Shown here in pieces: positions 45,286 through 53,751 of a DNA stretch of 64,000 nt. Under the pieces are notes generated by a model. The model was not told the origin of the DNA. It worked only from the letters and a program-made list of their open reading frames with translations, and did not search any database. Each line of letters begins with the position of its first letter. The stretch's first letter is position 1. Location of the stretch: assembly GCA_028277395.1 (NCBI GenBank), contig JANQGJ010000078.1, positions 108,930 through 172,929 on the forward strand, in the 5' to 3' direction. This DNA comes from Bacteroidales bacterium. GTDB taxonomy: Bacteria; Bacteroidota; Bacteroidia; Bacteroidales; F082. Position numbers and translations under genes: made by a program.

Positions 45286-47094
45286 ATGAAAGAAAAAATT
45301 CTTGAAATTATTAGTAATTATAAAAAAGACAAAACCAGGCTTATGGATATCCTGCATGATATTCAGGGCGTTGCCGGATATGTTGATGAAGAAGCTATAG
45401 AACTCTTGCATAAAGAGCTTGGCATATCAACATCAGAGGTACGTGAGGTTATTTCTTTTTATCATTTTTACTCCAGTGAACCAAAAGGTAAAGTAAATAT
45501 TTACCTTAACGACAGTATTACTGCAGTAATGCATGGCCGCGAAGCTGTGCTTGAAGCATTTGAAAAAGAATGTGATGTAAAAGAAGGCTCAGTTAGTGAA
45601 GATGGCGAATTTGGTTTATACCATACATCATGTATAGGTATGAATGATCAGGAACCTGCTGCTATTATCAATGGCAAAATGTTCACTCGTCTGACTCCTT
45701 ACAGAGTTAAAGAAATTGTTAAAGACCTTAAAAACGGAAAAGACATAAAAGAGTTGATTTATGAAGGCGATGGAGGAGGAAGAAATGCCTTACCTGAAAT
45801 TCACTCAATGGTATGCAACAATATCCGTAGAAGAGGTGCTTTGCTAACTCATGATTATACACCATTTGATGTAACTTCAAATATTCTTGGTAAATCTTCA
45901 CCTGAAGATATTATTAGTGTTGTTGAAGAATCAAATATCCGCGGTAGAGGTGGTGCAGGTTTCCCAACTGGAATGAAGTGGAAATTTGGAAGAAAAGCCA
46001 AAGGAGAGCATCACGTAGTTATTTGTAATGCTGACGAAGGCGAGCCCGGAACATTTAAAGATCGTGTTCTGTTAACAGAATTCCCTGAGTTGGTTTTTGA
46101 AGGTATGGTAATTGCCGGATATGCAGTTGGTGCTGACATCGGTTTATTATATCTGCGTTATGAGTACAAATATCTCCTGAAATATCTGAATGGTGTTCTT
46201 GAAGAGATGAGAAGCAAAAATGTACTTGGAAACAACATCAACGGTATAGAAGGATTCAATTTCGATATTAGAATTCAGCTTGGAGCAGGTGCATATATCT
46301 GTGGTGAAGAATCAGCATTAATTGAGTCATTGGAAGGTAAACGCGGAGAACCTCGTGACAAGCCTCCATTTCCTGTTGAAAAAGGCTATATGAATTATCC
46401 TACAGTTGTGAACAATGTTGAAACTTTAGCTAGTATTCCAAAAATTCTTACAAAAGGAGCTGACTGGTTCCTGGGACTGGGTGATAAGGCTTCATCAGGT
46501 ACAAAAGTATTAAGTATTTCAGGTGATTGTAATTATCCTGGTATTTATGAAGTTGAATGGGGAACAACCATCAAAGATATCCTGGATATGAGTGGTGCCC
46601 AGAATGTACAGGCTATTCAGGTAGCAGGACCATCAGGTGCCCTTATTGGAGAGAAAGACTTTGGAAGGACTATCAGTTATTCTGATCTGCCAACCGGAGG
46701 ATCAATGATTGTTTTTAATAAACAAAGAGATATCTTACGTGATGTTGTAATGAACTTCATGAATTTCTTCATTGAAGAGTCATGCGGATCATGTTCTACA
46801 TGTCGTAATATGACTACTGTATTAAAGGAACGTTTTGTTAAGATTCTTGATGGTAAGGGTGTAGCAAGCGACATTGATGACTTGTTAAACTGGAGCGATG
46901 TACTAAAGGTAAGTCGTTGTGGTTTAGGTCAGACAGCAGCCAATCCTATAACAACAAGTGTCACTAACTTCCGTCATTTGTACGAAAATCTGATTCAAAA
47001 GGATGTTGAGTTTGATTCTGGTTTCGATTTGGAAGAGTCAGTGAAAGAATCTTGTGCTGCTGTTGGCAGACAACCTATTCTCCATAATATGTAA
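45286..47094 (+). CDS. hoxF: NAD-reducing hydrogenase diaphorase subunit HoxF (NuoE-NuoF fusion)
   Basis: Diaphorase subunit of the bidirectional NAD+-linked [NiFe]-hydrogenase; binds FMN and NAD(H). Residues 1-150 form a NuoE-like domain. Residues about 190-600 are NuoF-like, with the FMN/NAD motifs GRGGAGFPTGMKW and NADEGEPGTFKDR, GAGAYICGEESALIES, and a [4Fe-4S] site ESCGSCSTCR with SRCGLG. The NuoE-like part lacks three of the four cysteines normally holding a [2Fe-2S] cluster (only the one in HTSCIG remains). This matches the separate-HoxE-less, HoxF-type layout of soluble group 3d enzymes. First gene of the hox operon. Confidence 0.94.
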   Translation: MKEKILEIISNYKKDKTRLMDILHDIQGVAGYVDEEAIELLHKELGISTSEVREVISFYHFYSSEPKGKVNIYLNDSITAVMHGREAVLEAFEKECDVKEGSVSEDGEFGLYHTSCIGMNDQEPAAIINGKMFTRLTPYRVKEIVKDLKNGKDIKELIYEGDGGGRNALPEIHSMVCNNIRRRGALLTHDYTPFDVTSNILGKSSPEDIISVVEESNIRGRGGAGFPTGMKWKFGRKAKGEHHVVICNADEGEPGTFKDRVLLTEFPELVFEGMVIAGYAVGADIGLLYLRYEYKYLLKYLNGVLEEMRSKNVLGNNINGIEGFNFDIRIQLGAGAYICGEESALIESLEGKRGEPRDKPPFPVEKGYMNYPTVVNNVETLASIPKILTKGADWFLGLGDKASSGTKVLSISGDCNYPGIYEVEWGTTIKDILDMSGAQNVQAIQVAGPSGALIGEKDFGRTISYSDLPTGGSMIVFNKQRDILRDVVMNFMNFFIEESCGSCSTCRNMTTVLKERFVKILDGKGVASDIDDLLNWSDVLKVSRCGLGQTAANPITTSVTNFRHLYENLIQKDVEFDSGFDLEESVKESCAAVGRQPILHNM

Positions 47095-47111
47095 TTGATA
47101 AACAGAAAACC

Positions 47112-47807
47112 ATGAGTAATACTATAAAATTTAAAATAGACGGTAAAGAGATTGTTGCCGAACTTGGACAAACAATCGTTGAAGCTGCACATGCAAATGG
47201 TGTTTATATTCCAACACTTTGCAACTTTCCCGGTGTTCCTCCAAAAGGGGGCTGCAGAATGTGTACAATTAAAATAAACGGCAGATTTATGACATCATGT
47301 ACAACACCTGCTGCTGATGGGATGGAAATTGAAAATAACACTGATGAGATCAATGACCTGAGAAAAAGTATCATAGAGTTGTTGTTCGTAAGTGGAAACC
47401 ATTTTTGCCCTGCCTGTGAAAAGAGCGGTAACTGTGAACTTCAGGCACTTGGATATCGCTATCAGATGATGGTGCCAAAATTTCCTTATTCATTCCCTTT
47501 AAAAGAGGTTGATGCATCAAGTCCAAAGATCATAAAAGATCAAAACAGATGCGTACTTTGTCAGAGATGTATGAAGACTATAAAAACCGAAGATGGTGAA
47601 CGTTACTTTGCATTTAGCAACAGAGGTGATAAACTCGAAGTAATCATGGATCCTGACTTAGGTGAAAAAATGACCGATGAAATTGCTCAACTGGCAATGG
47701 ACAATTGCCCTGTTGGATCAATTATAAAAAAAGAGGTTGGATTTGTTGAACCAATAGGAACTCGTAAATACGATAAAGAGCCAATTGGAACTGACATTGA
47801 TGTTTAA
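47112..47807 (+). CDS. hoxU: NAD-reducing hydrogenase diaphorase subunit HoxU
   Basis: Iron-sulfur subunit between the hydrogenase and HoxF. Three cluster sites are visible: a [2Fe-2S] site (CNFPGV, CRMC and a following C), a His-Cys3 [4Fe-4S] site (HFCPACEKSGNC), and a C-x2-C-x2-C-type [4Fe-4S] site CVLCQRC with CPVG. The NuoG-like tail of complex I is absent, as expected for HoxU (231 residues). 17 bp after hoxF and 18 bp before hoxY. Confidence 0.95.
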   Translation: MSNTIKFKIDGKEIVAELGQTIVEAAHANGVYIPTLCNFPGVPPKGGCRMCTIKINGRFMTSCTTPAADGMEIENNTDEINDLRKSIIELLFVSGNHFCPACEKSGNCELQALGYRYQMMVPKFPYSFPLKEVDASSPKIIKDQNRCVLCQRCMKTIKTEDGERYFAFSNRGDKLEVIMDPDLGEKMTDEIAQLAMDNCPVGSIIKKEVGFVEPIGTRKYDKEPIGTDIDV

Positions 47808-47825
47808 ACTTAAAAATTGTAAAAA

Positions 47826-48374
47826 ATGAGTAAAAAAGTAATAGCAACAGCTTCTTTAGCAGGATGTTTTGGATGCCATATGTCTATTTTGGATATTGAC
47901 GAGCGAATAATTGATCTTGTTGAGTTAGTTGAATTTAATAAATCACCTGTTGATGATATTAAGAAATTTACCAAAAGAGTAGATGTTGGAATTATCGAAG
48001 GTGGATGCTGTAATAGCGAAAACGTTGAAAATTTAAGATACTTCAGGGAAAACTGTGATATCCTGATTTCACTTGGCGAATGTGCAATTATGGGAGGACT
48101 ACCTGCTTTACGTAATGGTATCCCAATCAAGGAATGTCTTGAAGAAGCATATCTTGACGGACCTACAGTTGGACTAAATTCAGAAAAAATTATACCAAAC
48201 GACCCTGAATTACCAATGATTCTTGACAAAGTATATCCTTGTCATGAAGTTGTAAAGGTTGATTATTATCTTCCGGGATGTCCACCACGTGCTGACCTGA
48301 TTTGGGATGCACTTGTTGCACTATTAACCGGTAGCGAAATGGATCTTCCATATGAAGTAATAAAATTTGATTAA
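47826..48374 (+). CDS. hoxY: [NiFe]-hydrogenase small subunit HoxY
   Basis: Small subunit of the soluble hydrogenase, with one proximal [4Fe-4S] cluster: ligands are seen in CFGCHMS near the N-terminus, in GECAIMGG and in LPGCPPRADLIWDAL. No signal peptide, so the enzyme is cytoplasmic. 182 residues match the short HoxY of group 3d. Lies 20 bp before hoxH. Confidence 0.95.
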   Translation: MSKKVIATASLAGCFGCHMSILDIDERIIDLVELVEFNKSPVDDIKKFTKRVDVGIIEGGCCNSENVENLRYFRENCDILISLGECAIMGGLPALRNGIPIKECLEEAYLDGPTVGLNSEKIIPNDPELPMILDKVYPCHEVVKVDYYLPGCPPRADLIWDALVALLTGSEMDLPYEVIKFD

Positions 48375-48394
48375 CATTGTAAACTATTAAGATC

Positions 48395-49846
48395 ATGCCA
48401 AAGAAAATAACTATAGAACCAGTAACCCGTGTCGAAGGACATGGGAAAGTTACTATCAAATTAGATGACGAAGGACAGGTACGTGAATCAAGACTACATA
48501 TTGTTGAATTCAGAGGTTTTGAACGTTTCGTTCAGGGAAGACCTTACTGGGAAGCTCCGGTATTGGTTCAGCGTTTATGTGGAATTTGTCCGGTAAGCCA
48601 CCATCTGGCAGCAGCTAAAGCACTTGACGTTATAGTTGGTGCAGGTACAGGTGACGGATTATCAGCAGTTGGAGATAAAATGCGTAGATTAATGCACATG
48701 GGACAGTTTTTCCAGTCACATGTACTTCACTTCTTCCATTTAAGTTCACCTGATTTTCTGTTTGGAATAAATGCTGATCCTGCAATCAGAAACGTAATTG
48801 GAGTAATCGACCATCATAAAGACCTTGCTGTACAGGGTGTAATGATGAGAAAATACGGACAGGAAGTAATTTTCCATACTGCCGGAAAGAAAATTCACGG
48901 AACAGGTGCAATCCCGGGAGGAATTAATAAAAACCTCAGCATTGAGGAACGTGATCTCCTTCTTAATGGTGCTGCTCCACTTAATGCAGATCAAATGGTT
49001 GAGTGGTCAGTAGCTGCACTGGAATTCTTTAAAGCATACCATAAGAGTAATAAAACTATGGTTGACACATTTGCCGAATTCCCATCCAACCACCTTAGCC
49101 TGGTTCGTGAAGACGGTGCTCTTGATCTGTATCATGGTGTACTTAGAGCAGTTGATCCCAACGGTAACAGGATTCTTGACGATGTTAGCTATCAGGATTA
49201 TGATAAATACATTGAAGAAGAGGTACGTAACTGGAGTTACATGAAATTCCCTTACCTGAAACATTTAGGTAAAGAAAAAGGATGGTATCGCGTTGGTCCT
49301 TTAGCACGTTTAAATACATGTGACTTTATTCCTACTCCTCTTGCACAAAAAGAATTTGAAGAGTTTAAAGCTTATACCAATGGTAAACCAAACAATATGA
49401 GTTTACATTATCACTGGGCAAGACTTATTGAAACTCTTTATGCTGCTGAGGAAATAAGGAATCTGCTTAAAGATCCTGATCTACAGAATGAAGACCTGGT
49501 AGTAAAAGGTGAAAAATTAAATAAAGGTGTTGGTGTAATTGAGGCTCCACGCGGAACTTTATTCCATCACTATGAAATAAATGATAATGATCAAATTACC
49601 CTGGCAAACCTTATTGTTTCAACAACAAACAATAATGAGCCAATGAACCAGGCTGTTAATCATACTGCTAAATCTTTCATGAATGGTCAGAAAGAAATTA
49701 CCGAAGGTATGATGAATGCCGTTGAGGTTGCTATCAGAGCTTATGATCCATGTCTGAGCTGTGCTACTCATGCACTCGGACAGATGCCTTTGGAAATGAA
49801 GCTTGTTGACAGTAACGAAAAGGTAATTGATTCGAAAATAAAATAA
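48395..49846 (+). CDS. hoxH: [NiFe]-hydrogenase large subunit HoxH, group 3d type
   Basis: Catalytic subunit. The nickel-iron ligands are Cys62 and Cys65 in RLCGICPVSHH (L1 motif) and Cys453 and Cys456 in DPCLSCATH (L2 motif). A 24-residue tail follows His459; such a tail is normally removed by the matching protease after metal loading, consistent with the hoxW gene directly downstream. All four ligands are cysteine (no selenocysteine). The overall sequence pattern and the HoxFUYH neighbourhood put it in the bidirectional NAD(H)-linked group 3d. 483 residues. Confidence 0.97.
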   Translation: MPKKITIEPVTRVEGHGKVTIKLDDEGQVRESRLHIVEFRGFERFVQGRPYWEAPVLVQRLCGICPVSHHLAAAKALDVIVGAGTGDGLSAVGDKMRRLMHMGQFFQSHVLHFFHLSSPDFLFGINADPAIRNVIGVIDHHKDLAVQGVMMRKYGQEVIFHTAGKKIHGTGAIPGGINKNLSIEERDLLLNGAAPLNADQMVEWSVAALEFFKAYHKSNKTMVDTFAEFPSNHLSLVREDGALDLYHGVLRAVDPNGNRILDDVSYQDYDKYIEEEVRNWSYMKFPYLKHLGKEKGWYRVGPLARLNTCDFIPTPLAQKEFEEFKAYTNGKPNNMSLHYHWARLIETLYAAEEIRNLLKDPDLQNEDLVVKGEKLNKGVGVIEAPRGTLFHHYEINDNDQITLANLIVSTTNNNEPMNQAVNHTAKSFMNGQKEITEGMMNAVEVAIRAYDPCLSCATHALGQMPLEMKLVDSNEKVIDSKIK

Positions 49847-49848
49847 AA

Positions 49849-50352
49849 ATGACAGAGTTAAGAAAGAGAGTACTGGTGTATGGCTATGGCAATCCTGGTC
49901 GTGAAGATGATGGCTTAGGCATTGAAATGGCTAAAATGATTCAAAACTGGATTGATGAGCACAAACTTGGTTGTATGACAACCGACAGCAATTATCAATT
50001 AAACATTGAAGACGCTGAAGTAATGTCGGAATGGGATATTGTTGTTTTTGTTGACGCTTCAAAGGAAGAAAGTGTGTGTGAATACAAGTTTTCCGAAGTT
50101 AAACCTTCTGATGCCAAAGTTGAATTCACAATGCATGCAGTCTCTCCTTCTTATGTTCGGCATCTGTGCGAAGAACTTTTTAATAAAACACCTGAAACAT
50201 ATGTTCTTGCAATAAGAGGATATGACTGGGATTTTAAAGAGGGTTTGAGTGACAGTGCAACCCTTAATCTTGAGCAGGCTTTTCAGTTTTTAACACGTAA
50301 ACTTGCCGGATGGGCATTAATTAAGAAAAATTTACCAATAAGCATGTTATAA
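49849..50352 (+). CDS. hoxW: Hydrogenase maturation endopeptidase HoxW
   Basis: Protease that trims the HoxH C-terminal tail after nickel insertion. GYGNPGREDDGLGIEMAK carries the nickel-sensing acidic residues, FVDASKE a second conserved Asp, and FTMHAVSPSYV the conserved His. 167 residues. It begins 2 bp after hoxH and its stop overlaps the next gene's start by one base, so all three are translated as a unit. Confidence 0.93.
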   Translation: MTELRKRVLVYGYGNPGREDDGLGIEMAKMIQNWIDEHKLGCMTTDSNYQLNIEDAEVMSEWDIVVFVDASKEESVCEYKFSEVKPSDAKVEFTMHAVSPSYVRHLCEELFNKTPETYVLAIRGYDWDFKEGLSDSATLNLEQAFQFLTRKLAGWALIKKNLPISML

Positions 50353-51332
50353 TGGATATATCAACAACATATTTGGGCTTGAAGCTCAAAAACCCACTGG
50401 TTGTCAGTAGCTCAAAGCTTACAGGTAACCTTAAATCGATAAAAGAATGCGTTGCCAACGGAGCAGGCGCAATTGTTTTAAAGTCTTTGTTTGAGGAACA
50501 GATCCGTGCTGAAGCGGAATCTACGGTAAAACATGCCAACAATATGTATTACTGGTTTCCTGAAGCTAAAGAACATATCATGGGGCTGTCAATGGATACC
50601 AAACTTGACAAGTATCTGGAATTTGTTTCCGAAGTTAAAAGGGAAATAGATGTACCGGTAATTTCAAGTATCAATTGTAGTTCTCCTGATGAATGGCCAA
50701 AATTTGTTTCTGCAATCCAGGAAGCCGGAGCAGATGCAATAGAGCTTAATATTGGAATATTTCCTTTTAATGATTCATTACAGGGAACCGAAATTGAGGA
50801 TATTTATGTTGATATACTCAGGGAAGTAAATAAAAATGTTACAATCCCGGTTTCCATTAAAATTGGTTACTATTTCACTAATATTAGTTCAATAGCCACT
50901 AAGCTTGTAGAAAGTGGTGTTGATGCACTTGTTCTTTTCAACAGATATATGCGTCCCGATATTGATATCAATACATTGAAAGTTATTGATGACAATAATA
51001 TGTCATCAGCTGATGAATTAAATATATCAATGAGGTGGATAGCATTATTAACAGGCAATAAAATTGGCTGTCAGCTTGCTGCTTCAACCGGTGTACACGA
51101 CCATGTCGGTGCTATCAAACAATTATTGTCAGGAGCATCAGTTGTTCAGTTATGCAGTACTCTGTACCTAAATGGTATTGCACAGATTGGTGTAATTGAG
51201 AAAGGCCTGAAAGAATGGATGAAAGAACATAAGTTTAACTCTATTGACGATTTCAGAGGAAAATCAGTACAGGATAAAACGACCCTTGCTTCATTTGAAA
51301 GAATTCAGTTTATGAAGAGGGATATGGAATAA
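50352..51332 (+). CDS. Dihydroorotate dehydrogenase-like flavoprotein linked to the hox operon
   Basis: FMN-dependent TIM-barrel oxidoreductase of the class-1 dihydroorotate dehydrogenase-like family. YLGLKLKNPLVVSSSKLTGN starts the barrel; SINCSSPDEWPKF is at the position of the active-site loop; KIGYYFTN supplies the substrate/FMN lysine; and STGVHDHVGAIKQLLSGASVVQLCS forms the phosphate-binding end. 326 residues. The start overlaps the hoxW stop by one base, so it belongs to the hydrogenase operon. A role in pyrimidine synthesis is unlikely from this context; it may oxidise or reduce a small metabolite with the hydrogenase's electrons. Confidence 0.85.
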   Translation: MDISTTYLGLKLKNPLVVSSSKLTGNLKSIKECVANGAGAIVLKSLFEEQIRAEAESTVKHANNMYYWFPEAKEHIMGLSMDTKLDKYLEFVSEVKREIDVPVISSINCSSPDEWPKFVSAIQEAGADAIELNIGIFPFNDSLQGTEIEDIYVDILREVNKNVTIPVSIKIGYYFTNISSIATKLVESGVDALVLFNRYMRPDIDINTLKVIDDNNMSSADELNISMRWIALLTGNKIGCQLAASTGVHDHVGAIKQLLSGASVVQLCSTLYLNGIAQIGVIEKGLKEWMKEHKFNSIDDFRGKSVQDKTTLASFERIQFMKRDME

Positions 51333-51372
51333 TATACCGGTCGTTTTTTGGTTATGTTTAAAAACCAGAAAC

Positions 51373-51403
51373 AAAAAAAGCCTGCTTTTCAGCAGGTTTT
51401 TTT
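51373..51403. terminator. Bidirectional terminator between the hox operon and rex
   Basis: CCTGCT (51381-51386) pairs with AGCAGG (51391-51396) around TTTC, with A-run and T-run arms extending the stem. It separates the plus-strand hox operon from minus-strand rex. Confidence 0.82.
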
Positions 51404-51418
51404 ATGTTCTGTAATTAT

Positions 51419-52042
51419 TCATTCATTTTCATAAGCGAAATATGACATCTTCTCAAGTTTGGCAATCATGTCGTAATCTTCAACGTAAATACTTTCCGGA
51501 ACATCCAGGTTAACTGAAGTAAAGTTCAGTATTCCTTTTACTCCCGATTCAATTACGGTTCTGCTTATTTCTTTGGCATAAGATGTGGGAACAGCAATTA
51601 CACACAGCTCAATCTTATATTTCCTGATTATTTCTTTCATTTTAGAAATGTTAAAGCAGTGTACATCAGGAAATTGAACATCAGGTTCTTCACTTAAGCG
51701 AAAAGTAGCTGATACTTCAAGTTTAGCATCATTGCTGTTAAAATACTCAGCAACAGCTCTACCCAGGTCGCCGATTCCGACAAATGCAATTTTACGTTTC
51801 TTAGGACCATCTATAACTTCACCAATTCTTTTTATTAATCTTGATATTTCATAACCTTTATGAACATCTCCTGTAAACTTGATCAACATAAGGTCTCTGC
51901 GAATATGTGCAGGATTTATCCTGAGAAGGTGAGCTAGCTGGTGTGAATGGATATATTGTTTCTTATTGTCTGAATAGTTTATAAGTCTTCGACGATATAA
52001 ACTTAATCTTTCAACAGTATTTGGTGGCAGGTCTTTTATCAT
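51419..52042 (-). CDS. rex: Redox-sensing transcriptional repressor Rex
   Basis: Dimeric repressor that leaves DNA when NADH is high relative to NAD+. Residues about 1-80 are the winged-helix DNA-binding domain (YIHSHQLAHLLRINPAHIRRDL); a Rossmann NADH-binding domain follows, with the glycine motif FVGIGDLGRAV (about 90-100), and the C-terminal helix swaps between protomers (MSYFAYENE). ATG 52042 is used; the earlier start at 52048 is TTG. It follows the outer-membrane protein gene by a few bases. Two Rex-like sites lie near, at hoxF and at the nickel permease, so local targets are likely. Confidence 0.95.
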   Translation of the reverse strand: MIKDLPPNTVERLSLYRRRLINYSDNKKQYIHSHQLAHLLRINPAHIRRDLMLIKFTGDVHKGYEISRLIKRIGEVIDGPKKRKIAFVGIGDLGRAVAEYFNSNDAKLEVSATFRLSEEPDVQFPDVHCFNISKMKEIIRKYKIELCVIAVPTSYAKEISRTVIESGVKGILNFTSVNLDVPESIYVEDYDMIAKLEKMSYFAYENE

Positions 52043-52049
52043 CTTCAAT

Positions 52050-52823
52050 CTAGTTTAGTTTATAAACAATTCCTGCCGTAATTTTGTATAATCTTGTCCA
52101 GGTAGCTCTTCGTAACGGATCTTCCCAAACATTTGAAAAACTATAAGTTAAAGCGGGGGAGAGGGTAACTCCCAATCCGGGTGATATATTATAAATAACT
52201 CCAATCCTGACATTTATTCCCATATCGCTTGTGTTGAATGTAAGCGGCTTAACATCATAATGATGATGTCCGGGTAAACTCAACTCAGGATGATCTTCAA
52301 AAAAAATATATGGAGCATCTTCTTCAGAGATATAAATGTCTGCAGATCCCGTCATATTCGTATTTAAGTGAAGAGAATAATATATGGTACCCTGTAAATA
52401 AAAATTAAGTTTTTCATCACCTTTCATATAGACCATACTAATTGGTAAGGTAAGATAATTTGCTCTGTATTTTGCGTTATTTCTATAGTAACTGTTAAAG
52501 AAGATATTTAATGAATCGTCAATTATATGACCTGTATCTTCCAGGCTAAAAGCCCTGTTGTCAATTTCTATTCCTCCCCTTATTTTTACATATTCAGTTA
52601 TATGATATTCAATAAACGGACCGGCGGTGTAACCAACACCACCGTCTGATGTAACTACATAAGGGTCATCAATATCAGTGAACTGAATACCTGTTTCAAA
52701 CCCAATATTTACAGAGCCTTTTTTATCGATATACTCTTGTGACTTTAAAGAAACAAAGGAAAAAAGTATAGTGCATACAAGGGTCAGAAAATATCCATAT
52801 GACTTCGCAAGATTATATATCAC
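52050..52823 (-). CDS. Outer-membrane beta-barrel (porin-family) protein
   Basis: A 257-residue exported protein. A hydrophobic start (about 8-25) precedes a barrel with alternating strands such as VNIGFETGIQFTDIDDPY, RGGIEIDNRAF and the last strands ending IVYKLN. A histidine-rich loop (PGHHHYD) is notable in this metal-related locus. The start codon is GTG; no ATG precedes it. It is cotranscribed with rex just downstream. Substrate unknown; a link to metal uptake is only positional. Confidence 0.68.
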   Translation of the reverse strand: MIYNLAKSYGYFLTLVCTILFSFVSLKSQEYIDKKGSVNIGFETGIQFTDIDDPYVVTSDGGVGYTAGPFIEYHITEYVKIRGGIEIDNRAFSLEDTGHIIDDSLNIFFNSYYRNNAKYRANYLTLPISMVYMKGDEKLNFYLQGTIYYSLHLNTNMTGSADIYISEEDAPYIFFEDHPELSLPGHHHYDVKPLTFNTSDMGINVRIGVIYNISPGLGVTLSPALTYSFSNVWEDPLRRATWTRLYKITAGIVYKLN

Positions 52824-52906
52824 TCTCTCAATTTTTATTTCAATGAATATGTTACTATGGTAGTAGTGATAATTTCAACAGAATTCTGCTGAAAATCACA
52901 ATACAA

Positions 52907-53635
52907 CTACCAGGTATTCCACATCCAGATTATTCCTACAAAAATAGCACCAAGACCGGCTATAACATTTATGCTAATGAACATTGTGTTTTTGCGCTTC
53001 TCATTTGCTGACCTTGCAAGAAGTCCAAGCAGAAACGAAAATGCTACCATTGCTATGATTGTACCTGCACCAAAACCAATTAGATATGTAACCGCTTCAT
53101 AGTTATTATTAAAAGCTAGTGTTGGAAGCATGTGAACAATATGAGATACTCCGGCAAAACCGTGTAATACCCCTATTCCTGCTGCAGCCCAATACGACTG
53201 CTTTTCTTTTTTTCCTGCATGCTCATGTCCGTGTTTACGTGAATGACTATGCGAGTGGGAGTGTTTATGTACATATACTGTACCATCTTCACTGGTGTGA
53301 GTATGGTCATGTACATGGCTTTTTTTACTGAACCCTGAGACTTTTACCAATGCCCAGATTCCAATTGCAACCAGCAGGATGCCAACAATTCTTTCACTGT
53401 TTTCAGAAATAAAATCAATAGGGATCACATCTCTGAAAAAGAAGAAAAAAATTCCTATTAACAACATTCCTGCAACATGGCCAATTCCCCATGCCATTCC
53501 TATTAACCATGGTCTAAACCTAACATTTAATGCAAGCGGACTTACTGCTGCCAAATGATCAGGACCGGCAACAACATGAATTATTGATGCAATAAGACCA
53601 AACAATAAAGGAAAACTTGTCATTGCTTCAGACAT
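52907..53635 (-). CDS. NicO/UreH-type nickel permease with His-rich loop
   Basis: Inner-membrane transporter with about six helices. The motif HVVAGPDHLAAVSPLAL (about 20-36) is the nickel/cobalt-binding HxxxxPDH signature of the family, repeated more weakly as GIGVLHGFAGVSHIVH. A long cytosolic loop (about 105-150) is very rich in histidine (HKHSHSHSHSRKHGHEH) and can bind Ni2+. 242 residues. It lies next to rex and the hydrogenase genes and has a Rex-like operator in its own promoter, so nickel for hydrogenase is the likely cargo; cobalt is not excluded. Confidence 0.87.
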   Translation of the reverse strand: MSEAMTSFPLLFGLIASIIHVVAGPDHLAAVSPLALNVRFRPWLIGMAWGIGHVAGMLLIGIFFFFFRDVIPIDFISENSERIVGILLVAIGIWALVKVSGFSKKSHVHDHTHTSEDGTVYVHKHSHSHSHSRKHGHEHAGKKEKQSYWAAAGIGVLHGFAGVSHIVHMLPTLAFNNNYEAVTYLIGFGAGTIIAMVAFSFLLGLLARSANEKRKNTMFISINVIAGLGAIFVGIIWMWNTW

Positions 53636-53658
53636 ATTAATGGTTTTGAATTAGAAAG

Positions 53659-53689
53659 CAAATTTACTCTTTTGTTAATTAGTTCACAA
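53659..53689 (-). promoter_or_regulatory. Promoter of the nickel permease gene
   Basis: Minus strand: TTG at 53689-53687, a 20-bp spacer, then TAAATTTG at 53666-53659. This is an exact Bacteroidota promoter. Transcription should start near 53652, leaving a leader of about 17 bases before the ATG at 53635. Confidence 0.75.
53672..53689. promoter_or_regulatory. Rex-operator-like palindrome at the nickel permease promoter
   Basis: TTGTTAATTAGTTCACAA matches the Rex consensus TTGTkAA-n4-TTmACAA at every defined position. It covers the -33 TTG and most of the spacer of the permease promoter, so binding would block RNA polymerase. Confidence 0.75.
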
Positions 53690-53751
53690 CAAAAGTTTAT
53701 CATATTATCGTAAAACAGAGTATTTTTGTTTAGTTTAGAAAGTGTTTAAAT

